DNA of 64,000 nucleotides from contig NZ_KB850072.1 of the NCBI RefSeq assembly GCF_000369525.1, positions 1,114,760 to 1,178,759 of the forward strand, read 5' to 3'. The DNA comes from Acinetobacter higginsii (lineage in GTDB: Bacteria; Pseudomonadota; Gammaproteobacteria; Pseudomonadales; Moraxellaceae). Shown one piece after another: positions 45,486 through 52,716 of this stretch. A program made the translations under genes and the position numbers. Numbering within the stretch: the stretch's first letter is position 1; every line of letters begins with the position of its first letter. Below the pieces are notes generated by a model. It saw only the letters and a list, made by a program, of their open reading frames with translations. It had not been told where the DNA came from and ran no database searches.

Positions 45486-46430
45486 TTAGCTCCACCAATA
45501 TCGAAGGATATGGAAGAAGATTGGTGCAGAGAAACAGATAGAGTCGATACGATCTAACATACCGCCGTGACCTTGAATAAGCTGTCCCCAATCTTTCACG
45601 CCACGATCGCGTTTGATCGCAGACATGACCAGTCCACCAAAGAAACCAAAAATACAAACAATTAAGCCAATCAGAGCCGCTTGCCAATAATTGAATGGGG
45701 TGAGTGATGACATCAATACACCGAGTGCGGTTGCGAGAACAATGCCACCAATCAGTCCTTCTACGGTTTTTGATGGGGAAAGTGTAGGGGCTACTTTATG
45801 TTTTCCAAAAAGTTTGCCACATACGTATTGCAGTACATCTGAGGCTTGCACCACCATAATTAGCCAAATCGCCAACCAAATTTTTTCCCCTTTAAATTGG
45901 GGTAAATCCAGATTTAACAGGGCTGGGACATGCGAGATACAGAATACGCTGACCATTAAACCCCATTGGATTTTGGCACTGCGTTCCAAGAAGTGTGTGG
46001 TATCTTCCAGCTTTAAACTGGCGATGGGGATGAGCAAGAACACATACAGCGGAATGAAAATCGAAAACAACCCATACCAATTGGTATAGACCAAATAGTA
46101 TTGATAAGGGATAACAAAGTAGAACGCAATCAGTAATGGCAGATAGTCGCCACGCCGTGTTGGCAATAAACTAATAAATTCACGTAATGCAAAAAATGAA
46201 ATAAGGCCAAACAGGACAATAAAAGCAGTTTTCCCCAATAGAATGGCGGCTGCCAAGACTATTAGCATGATCCACCACGCATTGATACGCGCATTCAGGT
46301 TATCAATAACAGGAGAAGGGGCTGTACCTGCCTTTTGTTTGAGGATAAAGCCAATACTTGAGGCAATAATCAAAATGACTGCAAAGATGCCAAACAATAG
46401 ATAAGTTTGTTGTAGGTTGTCTAAACTCAT
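45486..46430 (-). CDS. cdsA: phosphatidate cytidylyltransferase-type enzyme
   Basis: A 314-residue integral membrane protein with about eight helices that makes CDP-diacylglycerol from phosphatidate and CTP. The family signature LSPSKTVEGLIGG appears in the second half together with the acidic DVLQYVCGKLFGKHK and the late RDRGVKDWGQLIQGHGGMLDRIDS. It overlaps plsC by 4 bp. Being at the end of an accessory lipid operon, it may be a second CdsA beside the housekeeping one. Confidence 0.92.
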   Translation of the reverse strand: MSLDNLQQTYLLFGIFAVILIIASSIGFILKQKAGTAPSPVIDNLNARINAWWIMLIVLAAAILLGKTAFIVLFGLISFFALREFISLLPTRRGDYLPLLIAFYFVIPYQYYLVYTNWYGLFSIFIPLYVFLLIPIASLKLEDTTHFLERSAKIQWGLMVSVFCISHVPALLNLDLPQFKGEKIWLAIWLIMVVQASDVLQYVCGKLFGKHKVAPTLSPSKTVEGLIGGIVLATALGVLMSSLTPFNYWQAALIGLIVCIFGFFGGLVMSAIKRDRGVKDWGQLIQGHGGMLDRIDSICFSAPIFFHILRYWWS

Positions 46431-47077
46431 TGGTTCTCGGCCTCTTTTAATTTCAATAATTGCTGCTGAGCATGCTGCAAGAATTGATCTTTGCCCGTGA
46501 GTTGATCAAGTGCTAAGGGTTCACCAAAGATGACTGTTGAGAGTAGAGGCAAGGGGATAAATGCACCTTTAGGCATGACTCGTTTTAAATTAGAAATCCA
46601 AACAGGCACAACTTCAACGTCAGGGAACTGCTGACTGAGATGATAAAGACCGCTTTTAAACTGCAGCATCTCGACATCATCATTTAAATTACGTGTTCCC
46701 TCAGGGAAGAAAATAATGGAATAGCCTTCTGCCAAGACGTCTTTTACTGGCTGTAATGGATCTTGTTGATCACTACGGTTCCGTTGAATGGTAACACCTG
46801 AAAAAGTATCTTGAATCAAAAAGCGTCTAAGTCCATCTTTAAGCCAATAATCTGATGCTGCAATTGGTCGTGTTTTGCGACGGATGTGAGTGGGTAAAGA
46901 AGACCATAATAAAATGAAATCAATATGGCTATTATGGTTGGCATAATAGATCCGTTGCTTAAGTTCAGGTTCACAGCCGACCCATAAACTTCGTGCGCCA
47001 GTTAACAAGCGTGCACCACGACGGGTAAGAAATGCGATAAAACGAGCAACGGATTGCGTAATTATATTTTTTTTCAT
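46427..47077 (-). CDS. plsC: 1-acyl-sn-glycerol-3-phosphate acyltransferase-like
   Basis: A 216-residue acyltransferase. The HX4D motif is in NHNSHIDFI and the phosphate-binding FPEGTRN is intact, with a short hydrophobic N-terminus. It acylates lysophosphatidate or a related lysolipid at the membrane. Its stop overlaps the cdsA start (ATGA), so translation is coupled. Confidence 0.9.
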   Translation of the reverse strand: MKKNIITQSVARFIAFLTRRGARLLTGARSLWVGCEPELKQRIYYANHNSHIDFILLWSSLPTHIRRKTRPIAASDYWLKDGLRRFLIQDTFSGVTIQRNRSDQQDPLQPVKDVLAEGYSIIFFPEGTRNLNDDVEMLQFKSGLYHLSQQFPDVEVVPVWISNLKRVMPKGAFIPLPLLSTVIFGEPLALDQLTGKDQFLQHAQQQLLKLKEAENQ

Positions 47078-47084
47078 TCAACCT

Positions 47085-47507
47085 TCATCTATGCGCTAAT
47101 TTATAAAAAAGTACAATAAATACAGAATACTGAATTAAGACAATGATGATCTGTATTTTTAACAGTCTTAAACAGCCTTTGAAGCGTATCGACCAATCAC
47201 GACCCGTTTTACTAGATGGAATCAACTTTAAATTTAACAATGATTGATCCAATTGCTGAGTAAGACTTTCTAGGTCCTCAGGTTGGTCAACCATATGCTG
47301 TAACAGGCCACGATCAAATTCAATCCGAATAAATAGATAATGGTGAATCGCCAGTAGCCCAGTAACAAGTAAAAGAGGAATCAATATCTGCATTTTCGAA
47401 AATAAAGATAAGATAATGATTGATAAAACAAAAGCTAAATATCCTGACTTTAAAATACTCTGACTTTGCTTGAGCAATTGACTAACCACGACAAAATTCA
47501 TTTTCAT
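47085..47507 (-). CDS. small membrane protein of the lipid operon, unknown
   Basis: A 140-residue protein with hydrophobic stretches near residues 23-55 and 118-136 and a polar, Gln-rich middle (QPEDLESLTQQLDQSLLNLKLIPSS). No family recognised. It overlaps the start of plsC's transcript context (7-bp gap) and overlaps the PAP2/DSP gene by 4 bp, so it belongs to the operon. Confidence 0.65.
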   Translation of the reverse strand: MKMNFVVVSQLLKQSQSILKSGYLAFVLSIIILSLFSKMQILIPLLLVTGLLAIHHYLFIRIEFDRGLLQHMVDQPEDLESLTQQLDQSLLNLKLIPSSKTGRDWSIRFKGCLRLLKIQIIIVLIQYSVFIVLFYKLAHR

Positions 47508-48871
47508 AGCTGCTTCTCCTGGGTGAGCAGCAGTTGGAAGCGTTTAATTTCAGCAATATGTGTCTCACTCAGAACGATCCAAGGTCGTGACTTTTGGATC
47601 AAGCTAACAGCTTCCTCTGAGGTATTCACATAGCCTTGTTGTAATAGCCATGCAATCAATACACTACAACTGCGTGAATAGCCAAGCGCACAAAAAATCA
47701 ATACTTGTTGTGATTCATTTGCTTGTATTAAAGGCTGGATAAAGTGATCAAACTTTTTTGCTGCTTCTAATAGTTGTGGGCTTTGGATTGGAATTAAATC
47801 AAGCGTACTATATTTTTCATAATGATGAACGTTGTTTGCCGGCAATTCAGCACAACAATCAAATACACCATGATATTGCTTACTATGTTCAGTTGTTGGG
47901 ATACGGCCTAGATATAGATCAACGCCGTTGAGTTGAAGAATCAACGAGTCTTTAGGATGTTGATAGGTCCAAACACGACTATTTATCCATGCAACTAGAG
48001 AATAAGGTGCGAACAATAACCATGCAGCGACAGTCATTTGACCATTTTCTTGTTTTTGGAAAAAATGAGGTCTAACCAAAAAGTATGCTAAAGCGACTAA
48101 GAAAAGACTGATCGCTGGATATAACATCCATAGCCAAGCACCTTTAAATAAAAATGCAGGCGCTGTACAAACTAAGGCTCCAATTAAATAAAAACACCCT
48201 AATTTTAAATGTTTGCTCGTCAATTGTTGTAAGCCATTTTTTTGATAAGGAGCTTTAACCGTGAGTGGAAATAGCCATAAACAGAATGCACCAACCAATA
48301 GTCCCAAAGGAATATCAATAAACTGATGTTGCCAGGTGGTCAACACAGAGAGCCCAATCAGAAAAGACCATAGATGTACCAGCCAACGGTAGTTTGCTTG
48401 GATATGCCGACGGTAAAAATCCCAGAGAATGACTAATAAAACAATGTGTAATGAAGGTGCTTGATTAAAGGGTTTGTCAAAACCCATCAATACATCAAAC
48501 CATAATCCAAAGAAACCATGTAATTCAGCACGTTCAAAACTGAATTTTAAGGGGAAGATTAAAAAACAACTGATCGAAATAATTTGGGCTACAAATAGCC
48601 TAAGCGAGTGTTGTTTTAATTCGAATCTATTCCAACATAACAATAAAGACAAGCCATAAAATAGGTCAATTGACCAATACGGCACAATGGTCCATGGCCA
48701 AAGTGGGATATGATGCTCCCATTCAAAAACAATACTCGGAACATTGCTGAGGCTGGATGCATATTGATTTGCAAAACCATAGGTTAAGAAGAAAAATGGG
48801 GCTAAAAGGACTAAGCAGAGTAATCCCCATTTCCAAGTACCGAGTTGACGATCTAGAATATTATTTTGCAT
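47504..48871 (-). CDS. PAP2/dual-specificity phosphatase fusion protein
   Basis: A 455-residue protein. The first part is a multi-helix PAP2-like (inositol-phosphoryl or phosphatidate phosphatase type) membrane domain with KPFNQAPSLHIVLLV and TTWQHQFIDIPLG. The C-terminal 130 residues are a cytosolic dual-specificity phosphatase domain with the CX5R loop CALGYSRS. This fusion is known from bacterial lipid operons of this kind. The next upstream gene on this strand is an inserted SUKH gene rather than the usual operon member. Confidence 0.88.
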   Translation of the reverse strand: MQNNILDRQLGTWKWGLLCLVLLAPFFFLTYGFANQYASSLSNVPSIVFEWEHHIPLWPWTIVPYWSIDLFYGLSLLLCWNRFELKQHSLRLFVAQIISISCFLIFPLKFSFERAELHGFFGLWFDVLMGFDKPFNQAPSLHIVLLVILWDFYRRHIQANYRWLVHLWSFLIGLSVLTTWQHQFIDIPLGLLVGAFCLWLFPLTVKAPYQKNGLQQLTSKHLKLGCFYLIGALVCTAPAFLFKGAWLWMLYPAISLFLVALAYFLVRPHFFQKQENGQMTVAAWLLFAPYSLVAWINSRVWTYQHPKDSLILQLNGVDLYLGRIPTTEHSKQYHGVFDCCAELPANNVHHYEKYSTLDLIPIQSPQLLEAAKKFDHFIQPLIQANESQQVLIFCALGYSRSCSVLIAWLLQQGYVNTSEEAVSLIQKSRPWIVLSETHIAEIKRFQLLLTQEKQL

Positions 48872-48880
48872 ACAAAGTCT

Positions 48881-48936
48881 TTATTTAAATTTTTTGAGCA
48901 ACCGAAACTGTAAAAATTCCAAATTCATCAATACAG
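48881..48936. repeat. duplicated 3' gene end (distal copy)
   Basis: This 55-base stretch repeats 49529-49583 with about four differences. Read on the minus strand it encodes CIDEFGIFTVSVAQKI and a stop, the same C-terminus as the hydrolase/methyltransferase gene (CIDEFGIFTVSVAQRV). It is a stranded copy of that gene's tail, placed between the SUKH gene and the PAP2/DSP gene. Confidence 0.85.
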
Positions 48937-48979
48937 TTTAGAAAATGGTGCGTTACGCTGCGTTAATGCACCTTACTTG

Positions 48980-49435
48980 CTATACTTTCTGATTAGAGTC
49001 CTCAAAAGAATAATAGTACTCCAAAAACGCATAAAAATTAATCCAAGTAGCTTCTAGTTCCCCAGAAATCAACTTATCAATATCGTCATAGCTAACATTA
49101 TAGACTTTTTCTGTCAATTTTTCGTACAAAATCATACCTTCTCCTTCATCATTGGTTATCGACAAAAAACCAACTGGTATGTCCAGCACATTTTCCGCAT
49201 AAGTCGTTTGAAATAGTATTTCATTATTAGATGAAGATGGATCTAATAGTTCATTAATATGCCGTCCACCGACAAGATGCGGCTTATATTTCAAATAAAA
49301 CTTTGCCAGTTGACTCGTTATTGGTATTCCGAGAGCATTCAATCCATCCAGTATGTCCGTAATATCTTCTGGATTTAGAGAGTCTCTATCAACAAGAAAC
49401 TGGTATTTATCCCTGATAAACCTATCAAAGCTCAT
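48980..49435 (-). CDS. SMI1/KNR4 (SUKH)-type immunity protein
   Basis: A 151-residue acidic protein beginning MSFDRFIRDKYQF. Features fitting SUKH/SMI1-KNR4 are the LGIPITSQLAKFYLKYKP segment, the VGFLSITNDEGEG strand pair, and the ending DIDKLISGELEATWINFYAFLEYYYSFED. SUKH proteins neutralise toxin domains of contact-dependent or secretion-system effectors. A GGAGG lies 8 nt before the ATG at 49435. The gene breaks a conserved lipid operon and is bracketed by a duplicated gene end. The tail of a probable toxin gene overlaps its start. Confidence 0.75.
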   Translation of the reverse strand: MSFDRFIRDKYQFLVDRDSLNPEDITDILDGLNALGIPITSQLAKFYLKYKPHLVGGRHINELLDPSSSNNEILFQTTYAENVLDIPVGFLSITNDEGEGMILYEKLTEKVYNVSYDDIDKLISGELEATWINFYAFLEYYYSFEDSNQKV

Positions 49436-49499
49436 GATTAACAACCTCCACTTTTCTACGCTGCTTTTCAGCCTCAGCTCTTATCGAACCAAAAAACTT
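49425..49499 (-). pseudogene. tail of a lost toxin gene overlapping the SUKH gene
   Basis: On the minus strand a short frame runs from after a stop near 49505 to TGA at 49425-49427, overlapping the SUKH start codon. It encodes FFGSIRAEAEKQRRKVEVVNHEL. The Arg/Lys/Glu-rich end and the start-stop overlap are typical of a polymorphic toxin's C-terminus followed by its immunity gene. Everything upstream is gone, so this is a vestige. Identification as a toxin is inference from position. Confidence 0.4.
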
Positions 49500-49528
49500 T
49501 TACGATATTTATTAAAAAGGGAAGCCTT

Positions 49529-49583
49529 TTATTTAAACTCTTTGAGCAACAGAAACTGTAAAAATCCCAAATTCATCAATACA
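49529..49583. repeat. duplicated 3' gene end (in-gene copy)
   Basis: The functional copy of the direct repeat described at 48881-48936. It forms the last codons and stop of the hydrolase/methyltransferase gene. The two copies are in the same orientation, about 650 bp apart, and enclose the SUKH islet. Confidence 0.85.
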
Positions 49584-51281
49584 TTGGTCCACTTTTTTAA
49601 AGCCTGCTTGTTCAACCAATGCATCCATTTCGGCTTGCGAGCGTAACCGCATCACCCAAGCATCACCTTGACGATGTGAGGTAAGCGCACGTGCAATAAA
49701 CTCTTGTTGTGGATGCCAAATTTGTCCCGTGTAAATCAGGAAGCCGCCTTGTAGCATCGCTTGATGAATACCAGAGAGTGATTGTCTTAATAAATCGTTA
49801 TCGCTAAATAATTCATAAAGCCCAGAAACAATGACTAAATTGGGTTTTGGTTTAACTTTGGCTAGTGATGCTGTATCAAAGGCATCACCTAATTCAAACT
49901 GAGCAATGTTTTCAAGATTTCTTTGCTGAATTAATGTAGAACCAGAATCAACATTTAACTGGCTATAATCTCTTAAAAGTACTGATTTGGGTGGTGTTGC
50001 AAGTTCATTTACAGCATCTAGAATATAACGCCCATGACCCGCTGCAATATCTAGGATGCGAACATCTTTACGTTGCTTGGTCAGTACTTTCGCATATTTT
50101 GCCAATAACTGCTCAATATGTTGTTTACGCACACGAATTCCACGCCAACCAATCGCATTTAAATATTGCTGATCAATAATATTGCCAAGAATATTTTTAC
50201 TTTCACCTTGATTTCGATAAACAAAATCTAAAGTACTGCCTGAGTCATAACCCGTATCTTCACCAATTTTTAAGCCATGCGAGAATTTACTACCGAGCTT
50301 TAAATTACGTTTGGTTAGATTCCAGAATAGATTTTTGATGGAAGAAGCGGGAAGTGGGCTACTCAGTTGTTCAGCCGTCGCACAACTTGTACCAATTTTA
50401 TCGGCATTCAGTACATCAGGCGCCTGATAATCTTCAGCAAAGCTTTGTAAGATAAAACGACGAATTTTTTCGATTGCAATATGGCGGTCTTTTTCGCCTA
50501 AAGTATCGTGATAAAAACCATCTAGTACATGAAACTCTTTTCGTGGATGAGGAAGCTTTTCATAAAATTTTTGTTGTGGTTTACGGAATACCACGAAATC
50601 TGATCCAGAGCATAAAACCTGAGTAGGAACAAAGATATTTTGTGCATCATTAACGATACGTTCTGACGCTGCATATAAGCCCAAAAGCATTCGTACAGAA
50701 ATGGCTTTGGCAATTTGTGGATCTGTATCATATGTTTTTGCACGATCAACATCATGCGTCAGCATATTGGCTTTTACATAGCTGGTAATAAAGAAATTAC
50801 CTTTGAGTTTACTTAAAACAGTTAAACCTGCTTTTGCAAATGGTACATACAGTTTGATATCAAATGCAGGTGAAGCTAAGCATAAAGCTCTGATTTTTGG
50901 TGCATAATCATGTACCCATGTGGCTGCCAAAACTGCACCAACGCTTTGACCAATGACGGCGATATTGGTTGATACGATGTTATACGTCGATTCAATATGT
51001 TGTACAAAAGATTGAATATCTTTCACACATGCAGAGAAACTGGGTGCATCACCACGTAAACCTGGTGAATCTCCATGTCCGCGTGCATCCCACGCAAAGA
51101 AATCAAATTCTGGCAAGTTAAGCTCATTGACCAAATGTGCCATACGTCCAGAGTGTTCATGACCACGATGGAATAAGATAATTGCTTTTTTTGTCACTTT
51201 TTCTGTAGCTGCTGGCCAATGTTGATAGGCTAATTGGGTATCATCATGACTGGTAAATACATGTTTTTGTGAGCTTTGCAT
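49533..51281 (-). CDS. alpha/beta hydrolase and SAM methyltransferase fusion
   Basis: A 582-residue two-domain protein. Residues 1-285 are a monoglyceride-lipase-like alpha/beta hydrolase (DARGHGDSPGLRG, nucleophile elbow IGQSVGA, C-terminal His in DGFYHDTLGE). Residues 330-582 are a class I methyltransferase (ILDIAAGHGRYI, with VIVSGLYELFSDND later). Such fusions are found in lipid-metabolism operons of Acinetobacter and related bacteria. It lies 10 bp downstream of the CDP-alcohol phosphatidyltransferase gene. Its last codons are duplicated beyond the SUKH gene. Confidence 0.9.
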   Translation of the reverse strand: MQSSQKHVFTSHDDTQLAYQHWPAATEKVTKKAIILFHRGHEHSGRMAHLVNELNLPEFDFFAWDARGHGDSPGLRGDAPSFSACVKDIQSFVQHIESTYNIVSTNIAVIGQSVGAVLAATWVHDYAPKIRALCLASPAFDIKLYVPFAKAGLTVLSKLKGNFFITSYVKANMLTHDVDRAKTYDTDPQIAKAISVRMLLGLYAASERIVNDAQNIFVPTQVLCSGSDFVVFRKPQQKFYEKLPHPRKEFHVLDGFYHDTLGEKDRHIAIEKIRRFILQSFAEDYQAPDVLNADKIGTSCATAEQLSSPLPASSIKNLFWNLTKRNLKLGSKFSHGLKIGEDTGYDSGSTLDFVYRNQGESKNILGNIIDQQYLNAIGWRGIRVRKQHIEQLLAKYAKVLTKQRKDVRILDIAAGHGRYILDAVNELATPPKSVLLRDYSQLNVDSGSTLIQQRNLENIAQFELGDAFDTASLAKVKPKPNLVIVSGLYELFSDNDLLRQSLSGIHQAMLQGGFLIYTGQIWHPQQEFIARALTSHRQGDAWVMRLRSQAEMDALVEQAGFKKVDQCIDEFGIFTVSVAQRV

Positions 51282-51291
51282 CTGATTTTCC

Positions 51292-51945
51292 TTAAAGTTG
51301 AATACTGTTTTTAATACGGTTATAAATTGTCAAAACCAATAGTGCTGCAATGAAAATAAGCAGCCCATTGCAGAAGTAAATTATTGAATTTATGTAATTA
51401 TTTTCTATTAAATACGGGCTAAAACTGACACATAACGCAATTAAACTAAACCAAAATGCACGATCACTTTTACCCATAGGACCATCATAACGGCGTTCCT
51501 GACCAATTAATGGCGCCATAACACCAGCATATTCACTCAGAATCGCTAGAAAGACAACTAAACCCAACAGGAATGGGTTGATAAAAGCTAAGCCTAAAAA
51601 ACATAGATAAAGCGCTGAATCGGAGATGACATCACAGATTTCATTTAAATATGCGCCAAGTTTTGATTGTTGATTAAACTCACGTGCAAGCATGCCATCA
51701 ATTGCATTAAAGCCCATACGAACCAACATCCATATAGGAAACAATAAAAATAGAATTAAAGGTTGTTGGTAAAGATGCAGGCTGTAAAGTGCAATTGCTA
51801 AAGCGACAGAGATGAACATTGCTAAAAGCGTAACTTGATTCGCTGTAATCTTTTTAGAGTAAAGCCATTGTACAAATGGACGAAGTAAATTCTGAAATGC
51901 TGGTTTTAACTGATAAATCGAAGGCATTGTTATTGATATATGCAT
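51292..51945 (-). CDS. CDP-alcohol phosphatidyltransferase family protein
   Basis: A 217-residue membrane protein with about six helices. The CDP-alcohol phosphatidyltransferase motif is recognisable, but reads NAIDGMLAR-x8-GAYLNEICD. The canonical form is D-x2-DG-x2-AR-x8-G-x3-D-x3-D, so the first and third Asp are Asn here while the second and fourth are kept. It may use another metal arrangement or substrate, or be a binding paralogue. It heads the minus-strand lipid operon. The start may be residue 7 (MPSIYQL). Confidence 0.85.
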   Translation of the reverse strand: MHISITMPSIYQLKPAFQNLLRPFVQWLYSKKITANQVTLLAMFISVALAIALYSLHLYQQPLILFLLFPIWMLVRMGFNAIDGMLAREFNQQSKLGAYLNEICDVISDSALYLCFLGLAFINPFLLGLVVFLAILSEYAGVMAPLIGQERRYDGPMGKSDRAFWFSLIALCVSFSPYLIENNYINSIIYFCNGLLIFIAALLVLTIYNRIKNSIQL

Positions 51946-52062
51946 ATTTATATAGTGAATAGCATTGTGTGTAACTTTCTAATGTATGTCAACTGACATT
52001 GGGATAGCGGGAAAATGGTAATTACAGTAGTTGCTAAGCATCATATTATTGATAATTGTTTT

Positions 52063-52092
52063 ATTTCGCATAATTTCTAGATTATGTTACTT
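52063..52092 (+). other. left junction (attL) of the dif-integrated phage element
   Basis: ATTTCGCATAA (XerC-type arm, 52063-52073), an 8-bp centre TTTCTAGA, then TTATGTTACTT (degenerate XerD-type arm, 52082-52092). The left arm looks chromosomal and the rest phage-derived, as expected after a XerC-side exchange. The 8-bp centre and degenerate right arm should make it a poor dif. Confidence 0.75.
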
Positions 52093-52116
52093 ATCAATGT
52101 GTTAGATATATAAATA

Positions 52117-52144
52117 AAGACGTGTTTCTACACGTCTTTTTTTG
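52117..52144 (+). terminator. strong hairpin with T-run near the left phage end
   Basis: AAAGACGTG / CACGTCTTT followed by T5-8, inside the element between the two dif-like sequences. It may stop transcription passing between phage and chromosome. Confidence 0.8.
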
Positions 52145-52184
52145 TATGTCAACAATGCGATAATCGAAGATGCACTCGATTGAT

Positions 52185-52213
52185 ATTTAACATCAATCTT
52201 CATTATGCGAAGT
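52185..52213 (-). other. inverted dif-like sequence (second arm of a folded attP)
   Basis: On the minus strand ACTTCGCATAA, then TGAAGA, then a TTGATGTTAAAT arm. It is inverted relative to the junction sites, with about 90 bases between. The circular phage would have ACTTCGTATAA-TTTCTAGA-TTATGTTACTT at its join, which can pair with this copy to make a folded attP with a mismatched centre, as in CTX phage single-stranded attP. Confidence 0.7.
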
Positions 52214-52219
52214 CGAAGC

Positions 52220-52339
52220 ACTGCCCAAAGCTCGACCGACGCGAAGGAGGGACGACGACAAGGAGTAGAAGCGGAGGGCAGTATTTAGCGTCACTTTATG
52301 TCGTCTAACAAAGTTTCGTCCACCATCTCTGGGGTGGAC
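52220..52339. other. structured non-coding region of the phage element, possible origin
   Basis: ACTGCCC (52220-52226) and GGGCAGT (52276-52282) can close a stem around a purine-rich, unusually GC-rich segment. A second perfect hairpin GTCCACC / GGTGGAC lies at 52318-52339. Filamentous phages keep replication-origin and packaging hairpins in such a region between their ends and the rep gene. The assignment is inference. Confidence 0.5.
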
Positions 52340-52392
52340 TTAACGCCTAAATTTAAGCGATATCCTTATATCTATCTCGATTTCATATTCTT

Positions 52393-52596
52393 TTATTTTT
52401 TTGTATCGATTTTAATTAATCCATCTCTGTTTATTTCAATTAAACCATCAAGCAACGTTTGCTTAACAATTTCATGAAAAATTTCAGTGTCTCTTAATGG
52501 TTTTTTACCAACTTTTACTAAATCTCTATTCAGTTTCAAAGCTACTTCATTAAGCGCTTGTTCTTCTTCATCAGTAAATCTAAAAGTCTTAGCCAT
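52393..52596 (-). CDS. small divergent regulator of the phage element, possible RHH repressor
   Basis: A 67-residue protein (MAKTFRFTDEEEQALNEVALKLNRDL..., C-terminal GLIEINRDGLIKIDTKK). The N-terminal basic-then-strand start FRFTDEEEQALNEVA and helix-rich centre fit a ribbon-helix-helix-like DNA-binding protein. It is transcribed away from the rep gene, with repeated operator-like sequences between, the position that rstR holds in CTX/RS1 elements. Family not formally recognised. Confidence 0.6.
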   Translation of the reverse strand: MAKTFRFTDEEEQALNEVALKLNRDLVKVGKKPLRDTEIFHEIVKQTLLDGLIEINRDGLIKIDTKK

Positions 52597-52632
52597 TTGA
52601 TATTCCTTTCAAAATGATTTCATTCTAAATGA

Positions 52633-52707
52633 ATTTGTGATTTCTGCTTGTATTCATTTGTGATTTATGCTTTTATGCTCATTAAATGATTTATGAATTT
52701 GTGATTT
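52633..52707. promoter_or_regulatory. three direct repeats, probable operators of the phage element
   Basis: ATTTGTGATTT occurs at 52633-52643, 52656-52666 and 52697-52707. Start-to-start distances are 23 and 41 bp, close to two and four helical turns. All lie between the small regulator gene and rep, with the last copy 9 bp before the rep start. Confidence 0.65.
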
Positions 52708-52716
52708 GGGGTCTAA

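Noticed and set aside
52393..52596. Antitoxin of a toxin-antitoxin pair
   Set aside because: The small RHH-like protein has no toxin gene beside it on its strand, and its position opposite rep fits a phage repressor better.
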